Positions 34,523 through 43,146 are shown, counted from the first letter of the stretch. The stretch is DNA of 64,000 nucleotides from Lysobacterales bacterium (GCA_016707485.1 JADJHN010000002.1:682001-746000); one strand, 5' to 3'. A program made the numbers and translations. The notes: a model not told the origin generated them from the sequence alone.

Positions 34523-35332
34523 ATGCAGCAAGATGCCTCTTCGACCATACCTGCGGATCAGTCAGGTGCCATGCCCCCACCGCTTCCGGGCGGCGGCAAC
34601 AATGCCCAAGCGATGTCGCAGATGGGCTTTGATCATCTCATCCACAACTTCGATATGGTCGGCTGGGTAGTCTTCATTACCCTCGTCACGATGTCGGTGT
34701 TGTCGATTTATTTCATCATTGCGAACCTCATTCGCAACACGATGGTCAAATCGCGCATGGAGCGGGTGATCCACACGTTCTGGGAAACCCCGTCTGCCCA
34801 GGAATCGATCCGCTTCCTCGAAGAACAGCCGAAATCCGAGCCGTTCTCCAAGATCGCGCTTGAGGCGGCCACAGCTGCCCAGCACCACACGCGCAATGAA
34901 GGCAGCCGCCTCGTCGAAGCGCTGAACCGATCGGAATTCATCGATCGCGCCTTGCGCCAGGGTGTCGCTCGCGAAAGCATGCGCCTCGAAGGCGGCCTGA
35001 CCCTGCTCGCAACCGTCGGTTCGACCGCGCCGTTCGTCGGCCTGCTCGGTACGGTCTGGGGCATCTACCATGCCCTGATCAAGATCGCTTCGACCGGATC
35101 GGCATCGATGGAAGCCGTCGCCGGCCCCGTCGGTGAAGCGCTGATCATGACCGCCGTCGGTCTCTTCGTCGCCATCCCCGCCGTGCTTGCATACAACTTC
35201 TACGTGCGCAGCAACCGCCTGATCTACGCCCGCTTCGACGAGTTCGCACACGACCTGCATGACTTCTTCGCCATCGGTTCCCGAGTCGAAGGCAATGCTG
35301 CAGCACCGGCGCCCGCGGCCGCGAGGAAATAA
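34523..35332 (+). CDS. exbB: ExbB proton-channel subunit (MotA/TolQ/ExbB)
   Basis: 269 residues. ExbB forms the pentameric proton channel around ExbD that powers TonB. There are three membrane helices: about 47-72 (VGWVVFITLVTMSVLSIYFI), about 155-180 (GLTLLATVGSTAPFVGLLGTVWG) and about 200-222 (GEALIMTAVGLFVAIPAVLAYN). The N-terminal 40 residues (rich in Pro, Gly, Gln) are an extension before helix 1. exbD1 starts three bases after the stop, so the two are coupled. Confidence 0.94.
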   Translation: MQQDASSTIPADQSGAMPPPLPGGGNNAQAMSQMGFDHLIHNFDMVGWVVFITLVTMSVLSIYFIIANLIRNTMVKSRMERVIHTFWETPSAQESIRFLEEQPKSEPFSKIALEAATAAQHHTRNEGSRLVEALNRSEFIDRALRQGVARESMRLEGGLTLLATVGSTAPFVGLLGTVWGIYHALIKIASTGSASMEAVAGPVGEALIMTAVGLFVAIPAVLAYNFYVRSNRLIYARFDEFAHDLHDFFAIGSRVEGNAAAPAPAAARK

Positions 35333-35335
35333 GCC

Positions 35336-35749
35336 ATGGCCTTTTCATCCAATTCGGGCGGCGGCCCGATGGCGGAAATCAACGTCACGCCCCTTGTGGA
35401 CGTGATGCTGGTGCTGCTGATCATCTTCATGATCACGGCGCCGTTGATGACGCACAAGATCCGCATCGATCTGCCGCAGGCGAATCCGAATACGGTGGAA
35501 ACGAATCCACCCGAACCGATTGACCTAGCGGTGAAGGAAACCGGCGACCTGTACTGGAACGACGAGTTGATCACCGAAGCCATGCTCTCCGCACAGCTTC
35601 GCGTCGCCGCACAAAAGAACCCGCAGCCCGAACTGCAGATTCGGGCGGAAAAAACCACCCAGTACCAGTTGATCGCGACCGTCATGGCCAACGCCAAGAG
35701 CGCGGGCATGGTCAAGATCGGATTCATCACCGCGCAGGCCGATCGTTGA
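35336..35749 (+). CDS. exbD1: ExbD proton-channel subunit, copy 1
   Basis: 137 residues. ExbD has one membrane helix and a periplasmic domain; its membrane Asp carries protons. The motif GPMAEINVTPLVDVMLVLLI places that Asp at residue 22 in the helix (about 18-40). The periplasmic part (about 45-137) includes the RAEKTTQYQLIATVMANAKSAG helix. It starts three bases after exbB and is followed by a strong terminator at 35781, ending this transcription unit. Confidence 0.94.
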   Translation: MAFSSNSGGGPMAEINVTPLVDVMLVLLIIFMITAPLMTHKIRIDLPQANPNTVETNPPEPIDLAVKETGDLYWNDELITEAMLSAQLRVAAQKNPQPELQIRAEKTTQYQLIATVMANAKSAGMVKIGFITAQADR

Positions 35750-35780
35750 TCTGAGCGGACATCGCTTTGCAGGTATCCGG

Positions 35781-35813
35781 AAAGGCGTCGCGAAAGCGGC
35801 GCCTTTCTTGTTT
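35781..35813 (+). terminator. intrinsic terminator between exbD1 and exbD2
   Basis: An 11-bp stem with one G-T pair (AAAGGCGTCGC / GCGGCGCCTTT, 35781-35791 and 35796-35806) capped by a GAAA tetraloop, then CTTGTTT. It lies 32 bp after exbD1 and separates exbD2 from the tonB-exbB-exbD1 unit. Confidence 0.85.
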
Positions 35814-35933
35814 GTGGCGCACGGCACGAGGTGTAGGATCGGTGGCGTCAACACGGGATCAGCATCCCGAAAGCCGCCATTCCGCATTGACCGCAAGATG
35901 GAGCACTGACCGAAGTCACGACGGAGGTAGCAC

Positions 35934-36341
35934 ATGTCCCATGCAAGCAAGCGCAATCCGACTGCAATGACGATGGCCGAGATCAACATCACTCCGTTGG
36001 TTGATGTCCTCCTCACCGTCCTCATCATCTTCATGGTCACCACGCCGCTGCTGACCCGAAGCATTCCGTTTCCGCTGGCCAGCGGTGAGCCAGGCAAGAT
36101 CGAGCCGCTGGCCATGGACCTGGCCATTCGCGACACTGGTGAGCTCGTTCTCGATGGACAGTCGACCAGCCGCCGTGGCCTCGACCAGCAATTGCAGGTT
36201 GCCGCCGCGCGGGGCGTACCCATTCAACTGGATATTCGCCCCGAGCCGCATTCGTCCTATGACCATCTGGCCAACGTGCTTGCCATTGCGCACAACAACC
36301 GCATCAACGGCCTGCGCGTCGTCGCCCCGCAGGGCGAATAG
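35934..36341 (+). CDS. exbD2: ExbD proton-channel subunit, copy 2
   Basis: 135 residues, a second ExbD-like protein. MTMAEINITPLVDVLLTVLI at about 10-29 carries the conserved membrane Asp; the periplasmic domain ends VLAIAHNNRINGLRVVAPQGE. A GGAGGTAGCAC ribosome site precedes the ATG. In Xanthomonas campestris exbD2 was reported as dispensable for iron uptake but needed for plant interaction, so the copy may serve other TonB-dependent transport. Its separation by a terminator and 184 bp fits independent regulation. Confidence 0.92.
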   Translation: MSHASKRNPTAMTMAEINITPLVDVLLTVLIIFMVTTPLLTRSIPFPLASGEPGKIEPLAMDLAIRDTGELVLDGQSTSRRGLDQQLQVAAARGVPIQLDIRPEPHSSYDHLANVLAIAHNNRINGLRVVAPQGE

Positions 36342-36388
36342 GCAGCGTCAGTCCGGCCCGGTCAGGATCGAAAACTCGCGCAGGCTCA

Positions 36389-36409
36389 CCGCGGCGTTCC
36401 ACGCCGCGG
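36389..36409. other. hairpin in the convergent exbD2/pdxJ gap
   Basis: A perfect 9-bp stem CCGCGGCGT / ACGCCGCGG with a TCC loop. The gap (36342-36478) lies between convergent genes, where a bidirectional terminator is expected, but there is no T tract on either side. Confidence 0.4.
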
Positions 36410-36478
36410 CAGCGGCCATACGAAAGTCGCAACAGACACCGGTCCGGCGCCTGCTGCGGCTCGTGGGGTACGGCTGCA

Positions 36479-37264
36479 TCAAGCGCTTTGTCGTGCGCCA
36501 CCGCCACCCGGCACGCCCGCGCAGCGCCCGATGATGTCCAGGTAGTTGCGCACGGTCACGTCGAGTCCCGCGTACAAGGCCTCGGCAAACAAGGCGTGGC
36601 CAATGGAAACCTCAGCCAGCGTCGGAATGGCCTGCAGCAGCGTGGCCAGGTTGGCTTGGCTGAGATCATGTCCGGCATTGACGCCCAGTCCGCATTCGCG
36701 TGCACGATCTGCGGTAACGACGCAAGCATCGAGTTCGCGTTCAAACGCGCCGCTCGCGTAGGCCAGGGCAAACGGGCCCGTGTAGATCTCGATGCGATCA
36801 ACCCCGCAGCCGGCAAGCTCCGCAATCACCGTGCAGCCGGGATCGACAAACACGCTGGTCCGCGCTCCGCACGCCTTGTATTCGCGGATCATGGCTTGCA
36901 GGCGTGGAAAGTCGGTGTCCCGGTCAAAGCCGTGGTCGGAGGTGATCTGCGCGTCGGCGTCAGGAACCAGGGTGACCTGGGCCGCGCGGGATTGCCGGAC
37001 CAGCTGCAGCAGGCCGGGATATTCATCGCGCGCTGCCGCGAAGGGATTGCCCTCGATATTGAGCTCGGCCTGGCCGACGATACCGGCAATCTGCAGCACG
37101 TCCGTCGCGCGGATGTGGCGTTGATCGGGCCTTGGATGCACGGTGATGCCGTGGCAACCCGCGGCCAGCGCGCAGGCCGCGGCAGTCAGCGGCCGCGGTT
37201 CCTCCGCGCCGCGGGAATTCCGCAAGACCGCAACCTTGTTTACATTGACACTCAGTAGAGTCAC
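36479..37264 (-). CDS. pdxJ: pyridoxine 5'-phosphate synthase PdxJ
   Basis: 261 residues. PdxJ condenses 1-deoxyxylulose 5-phosphate with 3-amino-2-oxopropyl phosphate to form pyridoxine 5'-phosphate. SVNVNKVAVLRNSRG, CHGITVHPRPDQRHIR, LNIEGNP, GVDRIEIYTGPFA and GVNAGHDLSQANL are family motifs holding the catalytic His and Glu. The GTG at 37264 with GGGGAAGG six bases upstream gives MTLLSVNVN; the frame to 37417 overlaps the upstream gene. It is the last gene of a minus-strand run starting at 41096 and follows the TonB cluster as in Xanthomonas. Confidence 0.95.
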   Translation of the reverse strand: MTLLSVNVNKVAVLRNSRGAEEPRPLTAAACALAAGCHGITVHPRPDQRHIRATDVLQIAGIVGQAELNIEGNPFAAARDEYPGLLQLVRQSRAAQVTLVPDADAQITSDHGFDRDTDFPRLQAMIREYKACGARTSVFVDPGCTVIAELAGCGVDRIEIYTGPFALAYASGAFERELDACVVTADRARECGLGVNAGHDLSQANLATLLQAIPTLAEVSIGHALFAEALYAGLDVTVRNYLDIIGRCAGVPGGGGARQSA

Positions 37265-37319
37265 GACGAACCTTCCCCCGAAACAGTTGACCATCCTGAC
37301 GCGCGGCAGAAGGTGACGG

Positions 37320-38360
37320 TCAGCGGCATGCCTCGCTGGATTCGCTCCAGACCACCGGTTCCCACCACGCGCCGTCGCGCCACTCGTTGCGATGCTCAGG
37401 CACAATGCGGGTGGCAAGCCGGTAGGTGGTGTCGGCCTTCACATCAATGGTCAGGGACTTGTAGCGCGATGGCCCCTGGTTGTCACGCAGGCGACTGTTG
37501 AAGCCGAGGTAGCGGCTGTCGACATTCTCCGCAACCGTGATGGTATGGATGCCCGTGCTGACACGGAAATTGCTCTGGCCGTCAAAAGGCGAATTGCGAT
37601 CATCGATGCTGATCAGTTTCAGCGGATGCAGTCCCCGCTGGGTGGGCGCGTTGTCGAAGACACTGATCCGGCCGCAGCCGGCGGTCGAGTTCCTGTCTGC
37701 CTCAGCGGTCTCGGGTGCTCGACTCGGCCCTGGCTCGCCCAGGCGCAGATGCACCGCCGGAATCTGCGTCGTGCGCACGATTCCATCAAACACCAGCACC
37801 TGCTCGCCACGGCGCACGTTGAAGCGGATCGCGGCGCCATCGGCGAGACCGGCAAATTGACGGCGCAGCTCACTCGCTGCGCGAGCCGAGCCATCTGCAT
37901 CATTGCCGCGCCCGACCAGCGAGATGCCGTTGCAGGAGAGAATGATGTCGCCCGCGCGCATGCCCAGGCTTTCTGCGAGGCTGCCTGGCGTCGTGCCGAG
38001 GACGTGCAGCCCGGGCATGGCATTCTCCCCGCTGCGACTGTCGACGAGTACACCGAGCGTCGACAGGCGCTCCGTCGGCATCGCCAGGTCCAAAGAAATC
38101 CGCTCGACCGGGACATTGCCAAACGCACCGGACTGCACCAGATCAAGCAGGAGCAGACGCAATTCAGAGCGCAGCCGCTGCTCCACCACGTCCGCAGCCT
38201 TCTGCGTATTCGCGCTGGCGGTGCTCGCTGCAGTGGCATGCACATCGACATCGGCCGCATTGACGTCCCCGGCGGCCCAACCAGCCAGGGCGACGCACAG
38301 ACCGAGCAAAAGCAGCATCCCGCGCCGGCAGTTTCCCAACTCCGGATCTGCACGTGTCAT
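37320..38360 (-). CDS. PDZ-domain envelope protein
   Basis: 346 residues. The N-terminus has a basic patch and a hydrophobic segment (about 14-32) ending near WAAGDVNA, so it is exported or membrane anchored. Residues about 95-195 resemble a PDZ domain, with LGVLVDSRS and the core GTTPGSLAESLGMRAGDIIL. The C-terminal half (about 215-346) is beta-rich and ends in Trp-rich WRDGAWWEPVVW; no catalytic motif is visible, so it is not an obvious protease. It follows the small membrane-protein and ECF sigma genes on the same strand and may sense envelope proteins for that pair. Confidence 0.78.
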   Translation of the reverse strand: MTRADPELGNCRRGMLLLLGLCVALAGWAAGDVNAADVDVHATAASTASANTQKAADVVEQRLRSELRLLLLDLVQSGAFGNVPVERISLDLAMPTERLSTLGVLVDSRSGENAMPGLHVLGTTPGSLAESLGMRAGDIILSCNGISLVGRGNDADGSARAASELRRQFAGLADGAAIRFNVRRGEQVLVFDGIVRTTQIPAVHLRLGEPGPSRAPETAEADRNSTAGCGRISVFDNAPTQRGLHPLKLISIDDRNSPFDGQSNFRVSTGIHTITVAENVDSRYLGFNSRLRDNQGPSRYKSLTIDVKADTTYRLATRIVPEHRNEWRDGAWWEPVVWSESSEACR

Positions 38361-38375
38361 TTCAGCCTCCAGGAA

Positions 38376-38846
38376 TCATATTCGCGTCACTGACAGGTTC
38401 GCGCCTGCATCCGCGCCGAGCGCGCGCAAGGCACCATTGCGCAAAACCCACAACGCAGCAAGCTCGTCATCCGTCGCGTTGCGGTCGTAGGCAGCCTGCA
38501 ACCTCGCATCGATGAGGCGCAACTCGGACAACGCCCGAAAATCATCCTGAGCGCCGGAAACGGCGGCCAACTTCTCCTGCAACTGCTGCGAGGTCCCTTG
38601 CCTCACGGCAAGCTCTGGAGCCGACGTGGGCTGCCACGATGCGAGCGGATAGACGAAGGCAAGCACCAGCACCAGCGAAGCCAGCGCCCCCGTAAACGCC
38701 CCCAAGCGGATTCGTCGCCACCGGCGCTGGCGCCGGCCCCGAGTCTGGATGCGCCCCCACAACGCCGGATCGGGATCGAACTCCGGCAGTTGCCGGAAGA
38801 AGACGCCGGCAGACGTCGCAGCGGAACGCCCCGTGGAAATACTCAT
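38376..38846 (-). CDS. single-pass membrane protein, possible anti-sigma factor
   Basis: 156 residues, not recognised by motif. A short N-terminal segment (about 1-45) rich in Arg near the membrane (RRQRRWRRIR) is followed by one membrane helix (about 48-67) and a helical outer domain with RLIDARLQAAYDRNATDDEL. The topology (cytoplasmic tail, one helix, periplasmic domain) and the four-base ATGA overlap with the ECF sigma gene suggest an anti-sigma partner. There is no HxxxCxxC zinc motif, so it is not a classic zinc anti-sigma. Confidence 0.65.
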   Translation of the reverse strand: MSISTGRSAATSAGVFFRQLPEFDPDPALWGRIQTRGRRQRRWRRIRLGAFTGALASLVLVLAFVYPLASWQPTSAPELAVRQGTSQQLQEKLAAVSGAQDDFRALSELRLIDARLQAAYDRNATDDELAALWVLRNGALRALGADAGANLSVTRI

Positions 38847-39436
38847 GCATCACCTCGCCATTCGATTGTCCCGGCATCCAGCACGCCAAGTCGCTTCAGG
38901 GCGCGGGCAAGCACGGATTTGGAGTAGCTCTCGCTTTGCCCGAACAAGCTGGCCAGTTCCTTGTGCGTATAACCTTCCAGTTCATGCAGGATCACGACGG
39001 CACGCTCGCGCACTGACAGGCGCATCAGCAGCGACCATGCATCAACGCCGACATCCGGTCCCGGCTGCTCGACCGCCATACGCTCGAGATGCACTTCTGC
39101 GCTTTCCGTGTCGAGGCGGCGGTTGCGACGCGCCATGTCGATCGTGGCATTCGTCGTCATGCGCTTGAGCCATGCACCAAACGGTGCATCGCCGCGGAAT
39201 CCGGGCAGGGCATCCAGCATGCGCACGAACACGTCCTGCACGATGTCCTCGGCGGCCGCCGGATTGCCGAGGATGCGCAAGGCGAGGTTGTAGCAGGCTC
39301 TCGAATAGAGTCGGTAGATCGCTTCCTGGGCTGCCGCATCACGGCGTCGGGCCCGTTGCAGGACGAGCGGATCCAGTGCCTGGCCGAAGCCGGAACTCAC
39401 TCGTTGTGCCAACCCGTCCGCAGCCATTCCAAGCAT
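38843..39436 (-). CDS. ECF-type RNA polymerase sigma factor
   Basis: 197 residues. Region 2 (about 27-100) has AIYRLYSRACYNLALRILGN and AEDIVQDVFVRML, the -10 binding module; region 4 (about 130-185) has LSVRERAVVILHELEGYTHK and ELASLFGQSESYSKSVLARA, a -35 binding helix-turn-helix. It would redirect RNA polymerase to a small regulon. It overlaps the next gene by four bases and lies 55 bp after the 534-residue envelope gene on the same strand. Target promoters are not identifiable here. Confidence 0.92.
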   Translation of the reverse strand: MLGMAADGLAQRVSSGFGQALDPLVLQRARRRDAAAQEAIYRLYSRACYNLALRILGNPAAAEDIVQDVFVRMLDALPGFRGDAPFGAWLKRMTTNATIDMARRNRRLDTESAEVHLERMAVEQPGPDVGVDAWSLLMRLSVRERAVVILHELEGYTHKELASLFGQSESYSKSVLARALKRLGVLDAGTIEWRGDA

Positions 39437-39491
39437 GACGATGAAGACCGCTCAAGCGTCGCAGGACGCGTCGACAACGGCACACGAGAAT

Positions 39492-41096
39492 TCATGGCGA
39501 GACGCCACTGCGTGTGCGCAATCGAACCTCCCTGATTCCCTTCAGCGGGACCGAAAGCTCCGCTTTGCCGCGGGCTACGGCAATGCTCAGTACCACGGTA
39601 TCGGCCGAGACGCGCACGACTTCGCCCTGGAAACGCTTGCCGTTCTCGGTCACCAGCTGGATGTCGCTGCCGACCAGGCCGGACAGACGTTCCTTGGCGA
39701 CAAGCACGAATTCCTTGTCGGTGGCCGGCGGTGGCGGCAAGCGTTCGATGACCCCCGGCTTCCACACCAGGGCAAGGGTCGAATCCTTCGGCGGCGGTGG
39801 TGCACTGGCAATGATCCTTCGCTCGCCCTGCGCGTTCGCGAGATCGGGAGTGGCGCTGATGTCCGCTGCAATCGTCGGCGGCGGCGAAGTGGCCGGTAGC
39901 TGCACGCTGGCGGGTGCAGCCGGCGCGGCAGTTGTCGTGCTGGTTGCGGGTTCCTCATTCCTTGCCGGGGCCGCCGAGGTTCCGGCGTCGCCGCCAACGC
40001 CGGTGTCGGCGAGCGGTGCCGTGCCGGCGGGCGCGGGCATGGTCACAACGGCCACGGGTGGATCGACCACCGTGGTGATGTCGACCGGACGCTCCGGAGT
40101 TGCAAATGCCAGACGCAGCATGATTGGCGGCGCATCTTCGTAGCGTGCCGTGATATTGAGCAGGCGCAGCAGGTCTTCCTTCGGGTACGCCTCGATGCGT
40201 GCCGGTATCCAAGTGCTGTCCGGCAGGCTGGTCAGCTTGAGGTTGCCGCCATGGGTGGCCAGGCGCTGGTACAGCGCCAGCACGTCCTGACCCGGAATGA
40301 TGCCGCGCGCGCCGAGAAACGCAGCAACGGCTTCAATGTGCCGGTCGATGAACTGTGCGGCGCTGACCCCGAGCCACTGCGCACAGAATTGATTGCGGCG
40401 GGCGAGATAGCCGGAGTCCTGATAGCCGATGCTTATTCGCGCCAGGCGCAATTTCTGCAGCGCTGCCGGGTCGAGCTTGCCGTTTGCGGGGAAGCCGGTC
40501 AGCTCGGCATCGGCGCGGACAGCCGCGATGTTTTCGCTGCGCAAGTCCATCGACAGGATCAACGAATGCGCGTCGCCATCGTATTGATAGCGCAGTTCGT
40601 CATCGCGCTCGCGGGTCTCGATGCCCATGCGCACGCGATCCTTGTCGCTGAGGGCGTCGCTGCCGCAGCCCAGGTTTTCAAACAGGGCCAGATCCGTCGT
40701 GCCGAGCCAGCCGGCCAGCGGCACGCCCGTCGGACCTTCGCCAAGATGCAGGCCACGCGTGCGGATGCGCATCTGCACGGGCAGCTGGCCACCCGATCGG
40801 AGCGCATGAGCCACCAGCCAGAACGGCCCGCCGCCCCGCAAGTCCGCGACCCGCGCCAGCACGCTGCCCTTCCACACGCCCTGCTTCACGCTGAGCCGGG
40901 GATCGCGCAGGCGCACGCTGCCGTCGAGGGCGATACCGGCACTCGCGTAGTGCAATGTTGCAAATGGTTCGATGGCGGCGGCCATATCACGTGCGGCCGA
41001 ACGTGCCGCGAACTCGAGCGCGACACCACCGGCACCGGCCATCAGCGTGGCCAGCAACAGGAAACTGCGCAATCTCATCGCCGCGCGCATCCTCAT
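39492..41096 (-). CDS. hypothetical envelope protein with Ala/Pro/Thr linker and C-terminal beta domain
   Basis: 534 residues, function unknown. A basic N-terminus and one hydrophobic helix (about 11-31) suggest an inner-membrane anchor. Residues about 35-345 form a large domain of no recognised family. An Ala/Pro/Thr-rich linker spans about 350-445 (TSTTTAAPAAPAS and similar). A compact C-terminal domain (about 470-525; GSDIQLVTENGKRFQGEVVR, ELSVPLKGIREVRL) looks like a small beta barrel. It is the first gene of a minus-strand run with the ECF sigma gene 55 bp downstream. Confidence 0.7.
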   Translation of the reverse strand: MRMRAAMRLRSFLLLATLMAGAGGVALEFAARSAARDMAAAIEPFATLHYASAGIALDGSVRLRDPRLSVKQGVWKGSVLARVADLRGGGPFWLVAHALRSGGQLPVQMRIRTRGLHLGEGPTGVPLAGWLGTTDLALFENLGCGSDALSDKDRVRMGIETRERDDELRYQYDGDAHSLILSMDLRSENIAAVRADAELTGFPANGKLDPAALQKLRLARISIGYQDSGYLARRNQFCAQWLGVSAAQFIDRHIEAVAAFLGARGIIPGQDVLALYQRLATHGGNLKLTSLPDSTWIPARIEAYPKEDLLRLLNITARYEDAPPIMLRLAFATPERPVDITTVVDPPVAVVTMPAPAGTAPLADTGVGGDAGTSAAPARNEEPATSTTTAAPAAPASVQLPATSPPPTIAADISATPDLANAQGERRIIASAPPPPKDSTLALVWKPGVIERLPPPPATDKEFVLVAKERLSGLVGSDIQLVTENGKRFQGEVVRVSADTVVLSIAVARGKAELSVPLKGIREVRLRTRSGVSP

Positions 41097-41269
41097 CTTT
41101 GACAGTCAAACTGTCGCTCGCACCCCTGCCCGCTGACGATAGCCGGAATGCCGTAAAGCGGCAATGTCACACGCCCGTGCCGGCAACGATTCCGTCGTCG
41201 TGTGCAGCCTGCGTCGATCTCGCCCGAAACGCGCGCGGTGCCGGCGACGCAAGCCGCCGGCAGCGGCGC

Positions 41270-41524
41270 TCAAACCTTGCGGATCGCCATCACGATGACC
41301 AGCAGGATCACCGCACCAATCATGGCATGGATGATGCTGCCGAGAATGCCACCGCCAATCGCGATACCCAATTGCGGCAGCAGCCAACTGGCAATGAATG
41401 CACCGACGATGCCGACCACGATATTGCCGATCAGGCCGAGCCCCCGACCTTTCACGATCAACCCGGCCAACCAGCCGGCAACGGCTCCGATCAGAAGCAG
41501 AATCAACAGACCTTCGATTGTCAT
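41270..41524 (-). CDS. GlsB/YeaQ/YmgE family membrane protein
   Basis: 84 residues, nearly all hydrophobic with three predicted helices: about 6-24, 28-50 and 55-80. MTIEGLLILLLIGAVAGWLA and GLGLIGNIVVGIVGAFI, with the many Gly residues, are typical of the transglycosylase-associated (YeaQ) family, whose function is unclear though often stress-induced. The ATG at 41524 is preceded by GAGGGGA at a good distance; the longer frame to 41575 is not needed. Confidence 0.9.
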   Translation of the reverse strand: MTIEGLLILLLIGAVAGWLAGLIVKGRGLGLIGNIVVGIVGAFIASWLLPQLGIAIGGGILGSIIHAMIGAVILLVIVMAIRKV

Positions 41525-41608
41525 GCTGGAATCCCCTCGAGCGCCGCCCATCGCGGCTCCGCCATACTGCCGCATTCGGCGAGGCGGCGCATGACACGGT
41601 CGATCCGC

Positions 41609-41902
41609 TCAGGAAACCGAATCCCCGGCGCCGGCCGCCTTTGCCGGGGAAGGCGCTTTCGGCTGGCCGCCGCCACGTGCCGCATTGGCCTTGTCGCGGA
41701 TGGCATGCAGCACTTCCGGGGGCAGCATGGCCGCATCCGGGCGCGAATTTGCCGAGATGCGATCCGCAGCCAGCGAGAATACCGTGCCGAACAAGCCGAC
41801 CACCGTCAGCAGCAAGGCGATGCCGAGCACGCCGGGACTGCGTGTAAGGATGGCGACAGCCAGGCCAATCAAGGTCATGGCGATCATGATCCAGCGCGTC
41901 AT
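41609..41902 (-). CDS. small hypothetical membrane protein
   Basis: 97 residues. Two adjacent hydrophobic helices (about 5-20 and 24-46) are followed by a polar tail with PPEVLHAIRDKANAARGG. No family recognised. It precedes the GlsB-like gene by 84 bp on the same strand and may share its transcript. Confidence 0.65.
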   Translation of the reverse strand: MTRWIMIAMTLIGLAVAILTRSPGVLGIALLLTVVGLFGTVFSLAADRISANSRPDAAMLPPEVLHAIRDKANAARGGGQPKAPSPAKAAGAGDSVS

Positions 41903-42048
41903 GTCGATTCCCCCCGTCAGTCATCCGCACCCTGGGCAGGTTGCCCGGGCAATGTCCGGCAAATTATCAGACCGGGCAGGGCAGCGGCTGTCCGCCAATC
42001 GGTGGAATGCTGCCGGTAGTATGGGTGCGCGGTGCCGCACGCAGCACC

Positions 42049-43080
42049 TCAACGCTCCGAATGCCCTGCCTCGAACCAGTCATGGCGGGCGAACAGGCCG
42101 GGACGGATCAGGTCGATGAAGGCACGCGCCTCGGTGCCGAGCACCTTGCCCTTGCGCACCACCACGCCGTAGCTGCGCTGCGGAAAGTATGCGCGCAGGT
42201 TGCGTACACACAGCCGCTCGCGGTCGGCCTCGCGGATGCACATGCCGGTGACGATCGAGATGCCGAGCCCCATGGCCACGTACTGCTTGATCACTTCCCA
42301 GCCGCCGACCTCGATGGCGACATGGTAGGGAACCTTGCGCTTCTGGAAAACCAGGTCGACCAGGCGGTAGGTGGTCAGCCGCTTCGGTGGCAGGATCAAG
42401 CCGAACGGGGAGAGATCCTGCAGATTGATTTCGGCCTTCTTCGCCAGCGGATGATCGAGTGGCGTGATCAGCAGCGGATCGAAATGGTAGAGCGGTTCAT
42501 AGGAGACATCGTGCGGCACATCGACCATCGAGCCGACCGCGAAGTCGACTTCGTCGGAACGCAACAAGGCCATGCCATCGGTGCCGGTGACGTTGTGCAG
42601 GTTCATGTGCACGTTGTCGTGTTGTTCGCGAAACGCCGCAACCATGTCCGGCAACAGGTACTGGATGGTCGAATTGCCACAGGCAATATCCAGAGTCGAT
42701 TGACCGCCGCCGCGTGAGCGCGCCAGGAACTCCTCGTCCAGACCCTCGAGGCCCTCGACCAGCGGTCGCGCCAGTTCGTAGAGGATCTGGCCTTCCGCGG
42801 TCAGGGTCACGCGGCGTCGTCGGCGTTCGACCAGCTGGCAGCCGAGTTCGGATTCCAGCGCCGCCAATTGCAGGCTGACCGATGGCTGGGAGAGAAACAG
42901 GGCCTCGGCGGCACGGGTCAAGGTGCCGAATTTCACCGCGTAGCAAAACGCCCGCAACTGCTTGAGACGACTGCCCTTGTAGTAGAAGCGCGGCGCCGGC
43001 TCGCTGGCATCGGCACTTTTGCGGCGCCGGCCCGAGGCCATCGTCTTGTCGCGTTGCAGCATTGACGCCGTTCGGCTCAC
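42049..43080 (-). CDS. LysR-family regulator (CysB-like), likely controlling aceBA
   Basis: 343 residues. The N-terminal helix-turn-helix (LKQLRAFCYAVKFGTLTRAA then EALFLSQPSVSLQLAALESE) is preceded by a basic 30-residue extension. The effector domain spans about 120-330. It is divergent from malate synthase, with two TCAAT-N7-ATTGA palindromes between them, so it probably senses a glyoxylate-bypass metabolite. The GTG at 43080 is taken as start, but in-frame ATGs at 43062 and 43041 are also possible because no clear ribosome site marks any of them. Confidence 0.88.
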   Translation of the reverse strand: MSRTASMLQRDKTMASGRRRKSADASEPAPRFYYKGSRLKQLRAFCYAVKFGTLTRAAEALFLSQPSVSLQLAALESELGCQLVERRRRRVTLTAEGQILYELARPLVEGLEGLDEEFLARSRGGGQSTLDIACGNSTIQYLLPDMVAAFREQHDNVHMNLHNVTGTDGMALLRSDEVDFAVGSMVDVPHDVSYEPLYHFDPLLITPLDHPLAKKAEINLQDLSPFGLILPPKRLTTYRLVDLVFQKRKVPYHVAIEVGGWEVIKQYVAMGLGISIVTGMCIREADRERLCVRNLRAYFPQRSYGVVVRKGKVLGTEARAFIDLIRPGLFARHDWFEAGHSER

Positions 43081-43095
43081 AGGAAGGAACTCCAG

Positions 43096-43146
43096 TCAAT
43101 TCAAAGAATTGAGCCTGCTATCAATAAACTCAATGTGTTGCATTGA
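43096..43146. promoter_or_regulatory. paired operators TCAAT-N7-ATTGA between the LysR gene and aceB
   Basis: TCAATTCAAAGAATTGA at 43096-43112 and TCAATGTGTTGCATTGA at 43130-43146 are both perfect palindromes sharing TCAAT-N7-ATTGA, with starts 34 bp apart. A further half-site TCAAT lies at 43121. They match the T-N11-A rule for LysR-type binding sites. Confidence 0.7.
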
